DNA of 14,072 bases from Clostridium sp. CAG:433 (GTDB lineage Bacteria > Bacillota_I > Bacilli_A > RF39 > UBA660), in the NCBI GenBank assembly GCA_000433675.1, contig FR893529.1, forward strand, positions 1-14,072, in the 5' to 3' direction. Below, piece by piece: positions 13,687 through 14,072 of the stretch (positions are counted from its first letter, which is position 1; the number at the start of each line of letters is the position of its first letter). Under the pieces are notes generated by a model. It was not told the DNA's origin. It did no database searches and saw only the letters and a list, made by a program, of their open reading frames with translations. The position numbers and the translations under genes are program-made.

Positions 13687-14072
13687 ATGGAGGCATTTTA
13701 TACATGTAGAAATGATAGAGCATTTAAAGAAGTATTTTTAAATCCAAATAATAGTGATTTATTAAAAGCACTACTAGAATTTATTCTTAAAATAAAAATT
13801 AATGAATTAGAAATTAAGAAAACAGAATTATTAAGTGGTAATGTAAATGTTAAGGATAAAAGAGTAGATGCAATAGTTCATACTGGTAATAAAAAAATTG
13901 AAATAGAAATTAATTCACAAAATAAGGATTATCTTCATACTAGAAGTACCGCATATATTTGTAATATATATCAGTCTAATGCAAATGTAGGCGATACATA
14001 TAATGAAGACACAGACATAATTCAAGTGAATTTAACATGGGGATTAGGCAGAAATAATGATGAAATGAAAAT
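13687..14072 (+). CDS. PD-(D/E)XK nuclease-family (Rpn-type) transposase, 5' part cut by the window end
   Basis: The open frame runs off the right edge after 128 codons with no stop. It begins MEAFYTCRNDRAFKEVFLNP, the start I associate with Rpn/PD-(D/E)XK transposase-family proteins ('ND.aFK.vF'). The nuclease core is visible: KDKRVDAIVHT (about 57-67) gives the catalytic Asp, and 'KKIEIEINSQ' (69-78) gives the E-x-E-x-N/Q-like strand where PD-(D/E)XK usually has E-x-K. HTRSTAYICNIY follows. Such proteins cleave DNA and promote recombination (Rpn of E. coli); they are often numerous in gut Firmicutes and not always mobile. AAGGAGG lies six bases upstream. I see no inverted repeat bounding it in this window. 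Confidence 0.8.
   Translation, partial: MEAFYTCRNDRAFKEVFLNPNNSDLLKALLEFILKIKINELEIKKTELLSGNVNVKDKRVDAIVHTGNKKIEIEINSQNKDYLHTRSTAYICNIYQSNANVGDTYNEDTDIIQVNLTWGLGRNNDEMK

Overview
The window looks like chromosomal DNA of a low-GC Gram-positive bacterium (Firmicutes/Bacillota). By eye it is about three-quarters A+T. Genes start behind strong AGGAGG-type ribosome binding sites, and simple hairpin/T-run terminators separate short transcription units. Tryptophan is always TGG and the proteins read full length under the standard code, so this is not a UGA=Trp Mollicute. A gut Bacilli or Clostridia relative fits the gene families, but I cannot name the species.

Layout, left to right. A SAM-dependent methyltransferase lies on the minus strand (49-858). 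Divergent from it is a two-gene unit: a zinc-ribbon/PEGA-like protein (918-1286) and a YcxB-like multi-pass membrane protein (1324-2490), closed by a terminator. Next is a ZIP-family metal permease (2576-3373) with its own terminator. Then comes a membrane-anchored surface beta-helix protein (3474-5277) whose reading frame is broken by one extra base near 3615. dapF (5335-6192) follows behind a recognisable promoter. A four-gene unit (6279-10078) joins 3-methyladenine DNA glycosylase I to a one-ATPase, two-permease ABC-2 exporter resembling the LnrLMN type. Methionine aminopeptidase (10141-10893) stands alone.

The most informative non-coding element is the leader at about 10947-11085. A consensus promoter (TTGACA, 17 bp, TATCAT) is followed by an RNA carrying the GGGCAGC and GCGGGACA blocks that I associate with the NiCo (czcD) riboswitch. 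A 14-bp terminator then shares bases with the aptamer. The next gene is a cation diffusion facilitator (11086-11961), so the arrangement reads as a metal-induced efflux switch. A second methyltransferase and an RluA-type pseudouridine synthase follow as a coupled pair (11994-13537) ending in a GAAA-loop terminator. The right edge cuts a PD-(D/E)XK/Rpn-type transposase-family gene (13687 onward).

Most of the window is ordinary housekeeping and transport. The points worth a second look are the riboswitch, the frameshifted surface protein, the repair-plus-exporter operon, and the zinc-ribbon/YcxB pair of unknown function. I saw no tRNA, rRNA or CRISPR array, and no stretch over 300 bases without a gene.
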